From positions 1,612,001 to 1,676,000 of the forward strand of contig NZ_CP163520.1 of assembly GCF_041080675.1 (NCBI RefSeq): a stretch of 64,000 nt of DNA, read 5' to 3'. The notes under the pieces were generated by a model. The model had not been told where the DNA came from and did no database searches. It saw only the letters and a program-made list of their open reading frames with translations. Position 1 is the stretch's first letter; each line of letters begins with the position of its first letter. Shown in pieces: positions 34,465 through 42,866 of this stretch. A program made the translations under genes and the position numbers. This stretch comes from Streptomyces sp. cg36. Lineage in GTDB: Bacteria > Actinomycetota > Actinomycetes > Streptomycetales > Streptomycetaceae.

Positions 34465-35478
34465 TCATCGGGTACCGCGTGCGGTGTACTTCTCCAGCGT
34501 CGGCACGTCCTTCGCGGTGACGATCGCGGGCCCGGTGAGGACCGGCCTGCCGCCGCCGACGACATCGCCGTTGGTCTTGTTGAGCCACAGTTCGTCGACC
34601 GCCAGATACCCCTGGAGATAGGGCTGCTGGTCGACCGCGAAACCGATCTCCTCGGCCTTGAACTGCTTGATCACGGCCGCGTTGAGGTCGAAGGTGTCGA
34701 CCTCGGCGGAGCTGCCCGCGTCGCCCTTGGCCTTGACCGCGGCGGCGGCCATCGGCGCGCCGAGCGTGACCACCGCGTCGATGGCCGCTCCCCGGGAGCC
34801 CGCCTGGAGTTTCGCCTCGATGGAGGACGTGGCGGCGGGCGTGTTGGTGCCGTCGACGTTGAGGTTCTCGACCGATCCCCCGAACGTCTTCTTCACCCCG
34901 GCGCAGCGCTCTTCCAGCGACACGTTGCCCTGCTCGTGGATGACGCAGACGGCGTTCTTCTTGCCGCGCGCGTTGAGCTGCTCGCCGACCGCCTCGCCCG
35001 CGACGCCCTCGTCCTGGCCGATGTGGCCGAGGGCGCCGAGCTCCTTGGAGTACTGGGCGCCGGAATTGATCGTGACGACCGGGATGCCCGCCGCGACCGC
35101 CTTCTTCACCACGTCCCGGACGGCCTCGGGCTTGGCCAGGGTGACCACGATCCCGTCGACCTTCTGGTCGATGGCCGCCTGGACCAGCTGCGACTGCTGC
35201 TGGCCCTCCTTGTTCGCCGAGTAGAGGAAGTCGACGTTGTCCTTGGCGGCGGCCTGCTTGGCGCCGCTCTGCACGATGTCCCAGAAGGTGTCGCCCTCGC
35301 CCGAGTGGGTGATCATCGCGATCTTCAGCCGGGGGGTGGAGACACCCTTGCCACCGCCCCCGGCGTCCTTCGCCCCCTCCTCGGAGTTCTTGCCGCCGGA
35401 GGAGCTGCATCCGGCGACCGTGAGCACCAGCGCACCGGCGACCGCCGCCGCCGTGGCCGCCCCGCGGGGTATGCGCAT
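34465..35478 (-). CDS. Sugar-binding lipoprotein 2, tandem paralogue
   Basis: 337 residues. Lipobox TVAGCSS; the core motifs match its neighbour nearly word for word: [49 protein letters not shown] and [12 protein letters not shown]. Separated by 98 bases from copy 1, long enough for its own processing or promoter signal. First gene of the operon, expressed from the 35521-35549 promoter. Having two binding proteins for one permease suggests two ligands or two affinities. Confidence 0.9.
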   Translation of the reverse strand: MRIPRGAATAAAVAGALVLTVAGCSSSGGKNSEEGAKDAGGGGKGVSTPRLKIAMITHSGEGDTFWDIVQSGAKQAAAKDNVDFLYSANKEGQQQSQLVQAAIDQKVDGIVVTLAKPEAVRDVVKKAVAAGIPVVTINSGAQYSKELGALGHIGQDEGVAGEAVGEQLNARGKKNAVCVIHEQGNVSLEERCAGVKKTFGGSVENLNVDGTNTPAATSSIEAKLQAGSRGAAIDAVVTLGAPMAAAAVKAKGDAGSSAEVDTFDLNAAVIKQFKAEEIGFAVDQQPYLQGYLAVDELWLNKTNGDVVGGGRPVLTGPAIVTAKDVPTLEKYTARGTR

Positions 35479-35520
35479 GGGTTCCGCCTTCCGTCCCGGC
35501 CGCCGGGTTGCGGCACGTGA

Positions 35521-35565
35521 GTTCTAGCGGTGGCCCGTGAAGGCGTCAATACTTTGTCCGAACAT
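35521..35565 (-). promoter_or_regulatory. Promoter and possible GntR site of the sugar importer operon
   Basis: On the minus strand TTGACG (35549-35544), 17 bases, TAGAAC (35526-35521): a near-consensus promoter 43 bases before the first ATG. TTGTCCGAACAT (35554-35565), just upstream of the -35, matches 8 of 12 positions of the perfect palindrome in the GntR/dehydrogenase gap and may be a second site for the same regulator. Confidence 0.6.
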
Positions 35566-35640
35566 TCTTACGCGGAGATCGGCCGCCGAAGCCGCGCGCG
35601 TCGGGGCGGCCGGCGCAGCGGACGCCGGGGGCGCGGGCCG

Positions 35641-36414
35641 TCACGGCCGTACGAGCAGCTGGAACTCGAAGGCGTACCGCGAGGCCCGGTAGACATGGGC
35701 GGCGAACTCCACGGCCCGGCCGGTGTCGTCGAACGTGGTGCGCTCCATGGTCAGCAGCGGCGCGCCCGCCTCCTCGGCCAGCAGCTCCGCCTCCGCCGCG
35801 TCCGCCGCCCGCGCCCCCACCGACTGGCGGGCGCTGTGCAGGGTGATGCCCGCGCCCCGCATCAGCCGGTACAGACCGGTGGCCTCCAGCTGCGCGGTGT
35901 CGAGGGCGAGCAGCCCGGTCGGCAGGTGGTTGCGGAGCCGGGCCATCGGCTCGCCGTGGGCGTAGCGCAGCCGCTCCACCAGGTGGACGTCGTCGCCCTC
36001 GGCCACCCCGAGGGCCGCCGCCACCTCGGCGGTGGCCGGTTCCAGGGTGTTGCGCAGCACCTTGGTGGCGGGCTTCTGCCCGGCCGCCTCCAGGTCGTCG
36101 TAGAGGCTGCTCAGCTCCAGCGGGCGCTTGACCTGGCTGTGCACCACCTGGGTGCCCACGCCCCGGCGGCGGACCAGGAGCCCCTTGTCGACCAGGGCCT
36201 GGATGGCCTGGCGGACGGTCGGGCGGGACAGGCCGAGGCGGCCCGCCAGCTCGATCTCGTTGCCGAGGAGGCTGCCGGGCGTCAGGGCGCCGCGCTCGAT
36301 GGCCGCCTCCAGCTGCTGGGAGAGCTGGAAGTAGAGCGGGACCGGGCTGGTGCGGTCCACGCCGAGCTGGAGCGGCGCGGCGGGCTCCGGCACGGTTCTG
36401 GGCTGCTTGGACAC
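35641..36414 (-). CDS. GntR/HutC-family transcriptional regulator
   Basis: 257 residues. Winged helix with PLYFQLSQQLEAAIERGALTPGSLLGNEIELAGRLGLSRPTVRQAIQALVDKGLL (about 27-80), then a UTRA ligand-binding domain (PLELSSLYDDLEAAGQKPATKVL onward) typical of sugar or inositol sensors. Start taken at GTG 36414 (MSKQP); an alternative GTG/ATG-frame start at 36471 would put the operator inside the gene. Divergent from the dehydrogenase and upstream of the importer operon on the same strand, so it probably controls both. Confidence 0.88.
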   Translation of the reverse strand: MSKQPRTVPEPAAPLQLGVDRTSPVPLYFQLSQQLEAAIERGALTPGSLLGNEIELAGRLGLSRPTVRQAIQALVDKGLLVRRRGVGTQVVHSQVKRPLELSSLYDDLEAAGQKPATKVLRNTLEPATAEVAAALGVAEGDDVHLVERLRYAHGEPMARLRNHLPTGLLALDTAQLEATGLYRLMRGAGITLHSARQSVGARAADAAEAELLAEEAGAPLLTMERTTFDDTGRAVEFAAHVYRASRYAFEFQLLVRP

Positions 36415-36464
36415 GGGGCGAGCGTAGTGCGCGGAACATGTTGACGGGAAGTCCGGAAGTTCGA

Positions 36465-36476
36465 TTGTCATGACAA
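36465..36476. promoter_or_regulatory. GntR-type operator
   Basis: TTGTCATGACAA is a perfect 12-base palindrome of HutC/GntR style in the 101-base divergent gap between the GntR gene and the Gfo/Idh gene. TTGACA at 36481-36486 and TTGACG at 36441-36446 lie either side and may be -35 elements. Confidence 0.65.
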
Positions 36477-36515
36477 ACGGTTGACAGGACGAGCCGCCGC
36501 CGTCACCTTTTGGCC

Positions 36516-37514
36516 ATGCGCATCGGACTCATCGGAACGGGACGCATCGGTTCCTTCCACGCGGAGGTCCTCGCCGGTCACCCCGAGGTCGCGGAGCTCG
36601 TGCTGGCGGACGCCGACCCGGCGCGCGCCGCCGCGACCGCCGCCCGGACCGGGGCGCGCGCCACCACGGTCGACGGGCTCTTCACGGCGGCCCCGGACGC
36701 GGTGGTGATCGCCTCGGCGACCGCCGCGCACGCCGGGCTCGTCGCCCGCGCGGCCCGCGCCGGGCTCCCCGCGTTCTGCGAGAAGCCGATCGCCCTCGAC
36801 CTGGCGGGCACGCTCGCGGCGCTGGAGGAGGTGGAGAGCGCGGGGACCGTGCTGCAGATCGGGTTCATGCGGCGCTTCGACGCCGGGTACGCGGCGGCCC
36901 GCGCACTGGTGCGGTCCGGCCGGCTGGGGCGGCTGCACACCGTACGGGCCGTGACGAGCGACCCGGCGCCGCCGCCCGCCGGCTATCTGCCGCTCTCCGG
37001 CGGCCTCTACCGGGACTGCCTGGTCCACGACTTCGACGCGCTGCGCTGGGTGACCGGCCGCGAGGTGCGCGAGGTGTACGCGGCCGGGTCGGACGCCGGG
37101 CCCGCGATGTTCCGCGCGGCGGGGGACGTCGACACGGCCGCCGCGCTGCTCACCCTGGACGACGACACCCTGGTGACGGCGACCGCGACCCGCTGCAACG
37201 GCGCGGGCTACGACGTGCGGATGGAACTGGCCGGGGAGCTCGACCAGTTCGCCGTCGGGCTCGGCGACCGCACCCCGCTCACCCCGGCCGAGCCGGGGGC
37301 GCCCGCGCCCGCCGGACGGCCGTGGTCCGGCTTCCTGGAGCGGTTCGCCCCCGCCTACCGGGCCGAGCTCGCCGCCTTCGTCGACGTGGTGCGGGGCGAG
37401 GCCGCCAATCCGTGCGACGGCCGGGAGGCGCTGCACGCGCTGCGCGTCGCCGAGGCGTGCGAACGCTCCCGGCGCGAACGCCGCCGGGTCGCCCTGGCCG
37501 AGTTCACCGGCTGA
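36516..37514 (+). CDS. Gfo/Idh/MocA-family dehydrogenase, inositol 2-dehydrogenase-like
   Basis: 332 residues. Rossmann GLIGTGRIGSFHAEVL at the N-terminus, FCEKPIA with the catalytic lysine (near residue 94), and GLYRDCLVHDFDALRWVTG with the Asp/His pair seen in inositol dehydrogenases. NAD(P)-dependent oxidation of a cyclitol or sugar. Start ATG 36516 is chosen because the Rossmann strand follows at once; a TTG two codons earlier is possible. No other iol genes are present, so substrate is open. Divergent from the GntR regulator across its operator. Confidence 0.88.
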   Translation: MRIGLIGTGRIGSFHAEVLAGHPEVAELVLADADPARAAATAARTGARATTVDGLFTAAPDAVVIASATAAHAGLVARAARAGLPAFCEKPIALDLAGTLAALEEVESAGTVLQIGFMRRFDAGYAAARALVRSGRLGRLHTVRAVTSDPAPPPAGYLPLSGGLYRDCLVHDFDALRWVTGREVREVYAAGSDAGPAMFRAAGDVDTAAALLTLDDDTLVTATATRCNGAGYDVRMELAGELDQFAVGLGDRTPLTPAEPGAPAPAGRPWSGFLERFAPAYRAELAAFVDVVRGEAANPCDGREALHALRVAEACERSRRERRRVALAEFTG

Positions 37515-37586
37515 CGGGCCCACCTCGGCGCTCCCCGGGCCCGCCGGGCTTCTACCCTGGTGGCAGCGAGGGGAGGTGCGGTGCCG

Positions 37587-38354
37587 ATGCGCTGGTGGTT
37601 CATGGGGATGGTGCGCCCGGGCGCGCCCGCGGGGCGGAAGTGGGAGCCGTCCAAGGAGGAGCAGCAGCGGGTCCTGGACGAGTGGGCGACGGCCCGGGAG
37701 CGGCTGGAGCGGCTGGTGTCGGCCCGGGTCACGGCGGTGGGCGACGTGCTGCGCGCCGCCGAACTCCCGCTGGAGCACCCGGCGCAGCGCCCCCGGCCCG
37801 GCTGGGACGCGCCCGCCGAGCACGACTACGGCTGGGTCCTCGACGCGTTCCAGGCCGCGGGCAAGCTGCTCGACGAGGCCGCGGACCTGCCGGACCTGGC
37901 CGCCGCGGCGGTGCTGGCCGAGCGCGCGCTCGTACGGTTCGCGGCCCTGCACGCCCGCCGCGCCGGGCAGCAGGCGCCCCGGGCGCCGGAGCGCTGCTAC
38001 TACAACCCGCTGCACGCCGCCGCCGAGCACACCGGCCCGCCGCCGCGCAAGCAGCACCGCGAGCGGGCCCGGCGCCGGACCGGGCCGCGCGAGGCGGCGG
38101 CCGACCGCCGTCCGGCCTGCCCGTCGTGCCGCCGGGCGATCCTGGCGGGCCAGCAGCCGGACGTGCTGCCCGCGCTGGTGCCGGTGAAGGTGTCGCGGCT
38201 GCGCACCGCCCGGATGCTGGTGCCCTACTACTCGGTGCCGCAGCAGTGGTCGCTGTGGTCGGTGTCGGTGTGCGGCGCCTACGGCGACGAGTGGCCCTCG
38301 CTGGTGCTGCGCGGCGAGCACCGCCGCAGGGCGGCGGCGGCCCGCAAGGCGTGA
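37587..38354 (+). CDS. Unrecognised protein with a CxxC pair
   Basis: 255 residues. Begins with MRWWFMGMVRPGAPAG, then a long helical segment (KEEQQRVLDEWATARERLERLVSARVTAVGDVLRAAELPLEHP) and a basic linker (KQHRERARRRTG). A CPSCRR pair near residue 180 could be half of a zinc site. No signal peptide; one short hydrophobic N-terminus. GGGGAGG at 37570-37576 precedes both GTG 37581 (4 bases) and ATG 37587 (10 bases), so either may be the start. Function unknown. Confidence 0.7.
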   Translation: MRWWFMGMVRPGAPAGRKWEPSKEEQQRVLDEWATARERLERLVSARVTAVGDVLRAAELPLEHPAQRPRPGWDAPAEHDYGWVLDAFQAAGKLLDEAADLPDLAAAAVLAERALVRFAALHARRAGQQAPRAPERCYYNPLHAAAEHTGPPPRKQHRERARRRTGPREAAADRRPACPSCRRAILAGQQPDVLPALVPVKVSRLRTARMLVPYYSVPQQWSLWSVSVCGAYGDEWPSLVLRGEHRRRAAAARKA

Positions 38355-38364
38355 GCGCGGCGCC

Positions 38365-39543
38365 TCACCAGCGCACGGGCAGATGCCGCACGCCCCGGAT
38401 CAGCATCCCGGGCAGCCACTCCAAGGGTCCCTGGCCCGCGGCGAGTTCGAGCCCGGGGGCGCGCTCCAGCAGGGTGCGCACCGCGATCCGGCCCTCCATC
38501 CGGGCCAGCGGGGCGCCCAGGCAGAAGTGGATGCCGTGGCCGAAGCCGAGGTGGCTCTGCGGGGCGCGCCGGATGTCGAAGCGGTCCGGGTCGGGGTAGC
38601 GGGCCGGGTCGCGCCCGGCGGAGGCGAGACCGACCAGCACCGGCGCCCCGGCCGGGATCACGGTCCCGCCGCACGCGACGTCCTCGCGCGCGAAGCGGTA
38701 CGTGGCCGTCTCCACCGGGCCGTCGTAGCGCAGCATCTCCTCGATCGCGCCGTCGATCCGCCCGTCGAAGTCGGCCCGCAGCAGGGCCAGTTGGTCCGGG
38801 TGGCCGAGCAGTGTCCGTACGCCGTTGGAGATGAGGTTGACGGTGGTCTCGTGGCCCGCGACCAGCAGCAGGAAGGCCATGCCGATGAGCTCTTCCGTGG
38901 AGAGCTTGTCGCCGTCCTCGTGGTGGGTGCGGATCAGCGCGCTCATCAGGTCGTCGGCGGGCCGGGTGGCGCGCTTGTCCTCGATGAGCCCGACCAGATA
39001 GGCGCTCATCTCCAGGGCCGAGGCGTTGCCGTCGCCGTCGGTGGGCGCGACGGCCTCGTTGGAGAGTCTGCGGAAGGTCTCCCGGTCCAGGTCCGGCACG
39101 CCGAGCAGTTCGCAGATGACGGTCATGGGCAGCGGGAAGGCGAACGAGTCGACCAGGTCGGCCGTGCGGCCCGGGGCGGCCAGCATGGCGTCGAGCAGCC
39201 CGTCGGTGATCTCCTGGACGCGCGGGCGCAGCGCCTCGATCCGGCGCGGGGTGAACTCCCGCGCCACCAGCTTGCGCAGCCGGGTGTGCTGCGGCGGGTC
39301 CGAGTCGAGCATGTTGGCGCTGACGGCGGTGAGGTCGTCGGGGTCGGCGATCGTCCGCCAGTCCTTGGAGAACCGGCCGTCGGCGAGCGCGGCCCGCGCC
39401 TCCTCGTACCCGACGATCAGCCACACCTCGTCCATCTCGTGGGTGCGGACGCGGTGCACCGGCCCTTCCGCGCGCAGCTTCGCGTAGTACGGATACGGGT
39501 TGGCGGTGAAGTCCTCGTGGTCGCGCAGGTCGACGAACGGCAT
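38365..39543 (-). CDS. Cytochrome P450, CYP107-like
   Basis: 392 residues. I-helix LLVAGHETTVNL with the acid/Thr pair, ExxR as EMLRYDG, PERF-like DPDRFDIRR, and heme loop FGHGIHFCLGAPLARME with Cys341. The DPPQHTRLRKLVAREFTPRR segment is typical of bacterial class I P450s such as macrolide or xenobiotic hydroxylases. ATG at 39543 follows an AGGGGG-type site. Adjacent to a two-component system rather than to biosynthetic genes, so no natural product is implied. Confidence 0.92.
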   Translation of the reverse strand: MPFVDLRDHEDFTANPYPYYAKLRAEGPVHRVRTHEMDEVWLIVGYEEARAALADGRFSKDWRTIADPDDLTAVSANMLDSDPPQHTRLRKLVAREFTPRRIEALRPRVQEITDGLLDAMLAAPGRTADLVDSFAFPLPMTVICELLGVPDLDRETFRRLSNEAVAPTDGDGNASALEMSAYLVGLIEDKRATRPADDLMSALIRTHHEDGDKLSTEELIGMAFLLLVAGHETTVNLISNGVRTLLGHPDQLALLRADFDGRIDGAIEEMLRYDGPVETATYRFAREDVACGGTVIPAGAPVLVGLASAGRDPARYPDPDRFDIRRAPQSHLGFGHGIHFCLGAPLARMEGRIAVRTLLERAPGLELAAGQGPLEWLPGMLIRGVRHLPVRW

Positions 39544-39571
39544 GGCGGTGTTCCCCCTCCGGTGGTCGGCT

Positions 39572-40255
39572 TCAGCGTACGTCGCCGTCCTCGTCGAGGA
39601 GCCCGGCGTCATGGACGAGGAGTGCGATCTGGACACGGTTGTTCAGGCCGAGCTTGGCCAGGACCCGCGAGACGTGCGTCTTCACGGTGGGCACGCTGAG
39701 GAAGAGCGCGGCGGAGATCTCCGCGTTGGACTGGCCCCGGCCGACGGCCACCGCCACCTCCCGCTCGCGCTCGGCGAGTTGCGCGATCCGCGCCCTGGCC
39801 CGGGCGCCCCGGTCCGCGCCGGACGCCTCCGGGGCGTGGGCGACCTGGCGCATCAGCTGGCGGGTGACGGCCGGGGAGAGCACCGGTTCGCCCGCCGCCA
39901 CCCGGCGCACCGCGGCGACGATCTCGGCGGGCGCGGTGTCCTTGAGGACGAACCCGGCGGCCCCGGCGCGCAGCGCCCGTACCACCTGGTCGTCGGCGTG
40001 GAAGGTGGTCAGGACGAGGACCTCGGGCGCGTCGGGGCGGGCGCGCAGCGCCTCGGTGGCGGTGAGCCCGTCCACGGTCGGCATCCGGATGTCCATCAGC
40101 ACCACGTCCGGGCGGAGCCGGTCGACGAGCGCGGCGACCTGGGAGCCGTCGGACGCCTCCCCCACGATCTCCAGGTCGTCGGAGCCGCCGAGCATGAAGC
40201 TGAGTCCCGCGCGGACGAGGGGGTCGTCGTCGACGACGAGGAGCCGGATGGTCAT
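39572..40255 (-). CDS. NarL/LuxR-family response regulator
   Basis: 227 residues. Receiver with VVDDDP, phospho-acceptor Asp55 in LMDIRMPTVDG, Thr in LTTF and Lys in VLKD; then a LuxR helix-turn-helix near the C-terminus (LAEREREVAVAVGRGQSNAEISAALFLSVPTVKTHVSRVLAKLG). ATG at 40255 overlaps the kinase stop (ATGA). Partner of the kinase at 40252. The target is unknown; the P450 lies directly downstream on the same strand. Confidence 0.93.
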   Translation of the reverse strand: MTIRLLVVDDDPLVRAGLSFMLGGSDDLEIVGEASDGSQVAALVDRLRPDVVLMDIRMPTVDGLTATEALRARPDAPEVLVLTTFHADDQVVRALRAGAAGFVLKDTAPAEIVAAVRRVAAGEPVLSPAVTRQLMRQVAHAPEASGADRGARARARIAQLAEREREVAVAVGRGQSNAEISAALFLSVPTVKTHVSRVLAKLGLNNRVQIALLVHDAGLLDEDGDVR

Positions 40256-41484
40256 GAGGGCCACGGTAGCCAGGCCCGGACCTCGAACCCGCCACCGGGC
40301 GTGGGCCCGTGGGCCAGCCGCCCGCCCGCGAGGGTGGCGCGCTCGGTCAGTCCGATCAGCCCCTGCCCCGACCCGGGCACCCTCGGCACCTCCCCGACCG
40401 GCGCCGGATTGCGCACCTCCACGGCGAGCCCCTCGCCCGGGCTGCCGGTGACGGTGACGGTGACCTCGGCGCCGGGGGCGTGCTTGCGGGCGTTGGTGAG
40501 GGCCTCCTGCGCGATGCGGTAGGCGTTGCGCCCGGTGGCCACCGGGACGGTCCCGGGGTCCCCGACCGCGCTGTCCAGGGTGACCTTCATCCCCGCCTCG
40601 CGGGACTCGGCGACCAGCGCGTCCAGGGTGGCCAGCGTCGGCTGGGGCCGGTCCTCGGCGCCCTCGTCGGGGCTGCGCAGCACACCGATGATCTGGCGCA
40701 GGTCCTGGAGGGCCTCGTGGGCGCTGTCGCGGATGACCCCGGCGGCCCGCGCGACCTCGGCCGGGGGCGCGTCCGGGCGGAACTCCAGCGCGCCCGCGTG
40801 CACGCTGAGCAGGGTGAGCCGGTGGGCCAGCACGTCGTGCATCTCGCGGGCGATGGCCTCGCGGGCGAGGCGCTGGGCGTTCTCGGCGCGCAGCGCGGCC
40901 TCCTCCTCGGCGCGCACGGCCCGCTCGCGCAGCGCCACCACCAGCTGGCGCCGGGCGCGCACCAGCATGCCCCAGCCCATGACGAGCAGGACCAGCACCG
41001 TGCCGGTGACCGCGTTGGCCAGCAGACTGGCGTGCGGGTCGGGGCGCACCACGGGCTGGAGCACCGAGCTGACCACCGCGACGGCGCCGACCACGGCGAC
41101 GGCGGGCTTGAGCGGCCGGTGCACGGCCAGGCTGAACAGGGCCACCAGCAGCGCCCCGGAGGTGACCGGGGCGAAGACGGTGACGACGACGAGCACCGAG
41201 GCGAGCTGTACGGGCCACCGGCGGCGCACCCAGACGGTGCAGCAGGCGAGCACCCCCACCAGCTGGTCGGCCGCCTTGAGGGCCTCGGGGTAGTCGGCGG
41301 CCTGGCTCATGGCGTCGGCGGTGAGCATGCCGATCAGGACGGCGCAGAGGAAGGCGCAGGTGTCGACGGCCCAGTCCCGTACGGTACGGCGCGGCCGGCC
41401 GCGGTCGGAGCGGTCGCCCGGCAGTTCGGGGGCGACGACGGCGGACGGCAGGAGCCAGCGGTACTCGGGACCAGCACGTGTCAT
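40252..41484 (-). CDS. NarL-type sensor histidine kinase
   Basis: 410 residues. Five to six membrane helices at about 40-170 with almost no external domain, then HisKA_3 with His216 in AIAREMHDVLAHRL and an HATPase domain with NAYRIAQEALTNARKHAPGA, and GSGQGLIGLTERATLAGG. ATG at 41484. Such kinases sense membrane or cell-envelope conditions. Pair with the regulator at 39572; regulation unknown. The gene is preceded by the 27-base tandem repeat at 41655. Confidence 0.92.
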   Translation of the reverse strand: MTRAGPEYRWLLPSAVVAPELPGDRSDRGRPRRTVRDWAVDTCAFLCAVLIGMLTADAMSQAADYPEALKAADQLVGVLACCTVWVRRRWPVQLASVLVVVTVFAPVTSGALLVALFSLAVHRPLKPAVAVVGAVAVVSSVLQPVVRPDPHASLLANAVTGTVLVLLVMGWGMLVRARRQLVVALRERAVRAEEEAALRAENAQRLAREAIAREMHDVLAHRLTLLSVHAGALEFRPDAPPAEVARAAGVIRDSAHEALQDLRQIIGVLRSPDEGAEDRPQPTLATLDALVAESREAGMKVTLDSAVGDPGTVPVATGRNAYRIAQEALTNARKHAPGAEVTVTVTGSPGEGLAVEVRNPAPVGEVPRVPGSGQGLIGLTERATLAGGRLAHGPTPGGGFEVRAWLPWPS

Positions 41485-41654
41485 GCCGTCCAAGCTACGC
41501 AGGTCAGGGGCGGCGCGGCGGGTTCCGGCCGGGGCGCGCTACCAAAGTCGCACGGGTCGAGACTTTCGCCGCGGCGGTCGGGCCCGAAGGCCGACGCGGG
41601 GCGCTCCGCCGGTGGTGCGGTGCTTTCGGCCGCGGACCGTGCCGGGTCGCCCCC

Positions 41655-41735
41655 ATCGGCTGTACCGCGGGGCGCCCCGGTATCGGCTGTATCGCGGGGC
41701 GCCCCGGTGCTGTCGGACGGGGCGCCCCGCGCAGG
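41655..41735. repeat. 27-base tandem repeat with nested GGGGCGCCCC palindromes
   Basis: Unit ATCGGCTGTAyCGCGGGGCG... occurs at 41655-41681 and 41682-41708 with one difference, with a partial third copy to about 41731. Each copy holds GGGGCGCCCC. It fills part of the 262-base gap between the kinase start and the allantoicase end. It could act as a terminator for the allantoin operon or bind protein; no coding role is seen. Confidence 0.7.
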
Positions 41736-41746
41736 GGCGGGTGTCG

Positions 41747-42862
41747 TCAGCCGCCCAGCTCCTGGTGGCGGGCGTTCAGCCGGGCCGCGCCGTCGCTCGT
41801 CAGCGAGCCGAACAGACGCAGGCGGGAGATGCCGCCGTCGGGGAAGATGTCGATGCGTACGTGCGTGGCGACCGCCGGGGCGTCGAGCACGAACCGGTGG
41901 TTGGTGTCGGGCTGCAGCCGGGTGCGGGGCAGGACCTCGCGCCACTCGCCGGACTCCCCGTCGCGGACCGAGAGCGCCGCCCAGCCCGCCGAGTTGCCCT
42001 TGAGGTAGGCCGTGTCGATCTCGACCGCGCGGATCTCGGACTGCGCCGCCAGCTGGTAGCGGATCCAGTCGTTGCCCTTGTCGCGGCGGCGCCGGGTCTC
42101 CCAGCCGTCGTCCATCTTGCGGGAGCGGCCCGGCTGGATGGTGTTGGTGGCGGGCGAGTAGAAGCGGTCCGAGGCGTCCTCGACCCGGCCGCCGTTCTCC
42201 AGCGCCGCGAGGTCGAAGGTGCCGAGGACGGCGAGCCACGCCGGGTCCGGGGCGACCTCGCCGTACACGCGCAGCCGGGCGATGCCGCCGTCGGGGTGCT
42301 GGTTGACCCGCAGATGGGTGAAGCGCTGCTCGACGTCGACGGCGAAGCCGTTGGCCGCGTGGCCGCCGACCGCCGTACGGGGTACCAGCGTCACCCACTT
42401 CACGTCGTCGGCCAGCAGGTCCTCGGGCGACGGGGAGCCCGCGACCGAGGCGGCCTCGACGGAGACGGCCTGCGGGTAGTTGCCCCGGAAGTGGGCGGTG
42501 TCGACGACGATGCCGCGCACCACGCCGGGGGCGCCGAGGCGCACCAGCGCCCAGTCGTGGTCCTCGTCGGTGGGGTGCGGCACGGCGGCCGAGACACCGC
42601 GCCGGCGGCGGGTCTCCCAGCCGTCCATGATCTTGCCCTTGTGGCCGAAGTGCTCGGGGTCGAACTCGGCGGCCCCGGGCTTCAGCAGGTTCTCGCGCTC
42701 GGCGAAGAACTCGTCGTTGGCGGCGACGACGCCCGCGCCCAGACGGCGGTCGGCGAGGTCGGCGTGGTGCGTGAACGGGAAGTCGGCCGTGCGGTAGTCC
42801 GCGTACGGGTCGCCGCCCCCGTACGGGCTGGCGTCACCGGTGAAGGAAGGGATCTCGCTCAC
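41747..42862 (-). CDS. alc: Allantoicase
   Basis: 371 residues. Two related jelly-roll domains: each has WETRRRR (MDGWETRRRRGVSAAVPHP near residue 80 and MDDGWETRRRRDKGNDW near 260) followed by a VRLGAPGVVRGIVVDTAHFRGNYP / RAVEIDTAYLKGNSAG motif, the hallmark of allantoicase. Converts allantoate to ureidoglycolate and urea. Starts at GTG 42862, five bases after the allantoinase stop, with AAAGGA upstream. Second gene of the allantoin operon. Confidence 0.94.
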   Translation of the reverse strand: MSEIPSFTGDASPYGGGDPYADYRTADFPFTHHADLADRRLGAGVVAANDEFFAERENLLKPGAAEFDPEHFGHKGKIMDGWETRRRRGVSAAVPHPTDEDHDWALVRLGAPGVVRGIVVDTAHFRGNYPQAVSVEAASVAGSPSPEDLLADDVKWVTLVPRTAVGGHAANGFAVDVEQRFTHLRVNQHPDGGIARLRVYGEVAPDPAWLAVLGTFDLAALENGGRVEDASDRFYSPATNTIQPGRSRKMDDGWETRRRRDKGNDWIRYQLAAQSEIRAVEIDTAYLKGNSAGWAALSVRDGESGEWREVLPRTRLQPDTNHRFVLDAPAVATHVRIDIFPDGGISRLRLFGSLTSDGAARLNARHQELGG

Positions 42863-42866
42863 GGTT

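Noticed and set aside
38365..41484. Biosynthetic gene cluster suggested by a P450 beside regulators
   Set aside because: No synthase, ligase or tailoring set is nearby; two lone P450s do not indicate a cluster.
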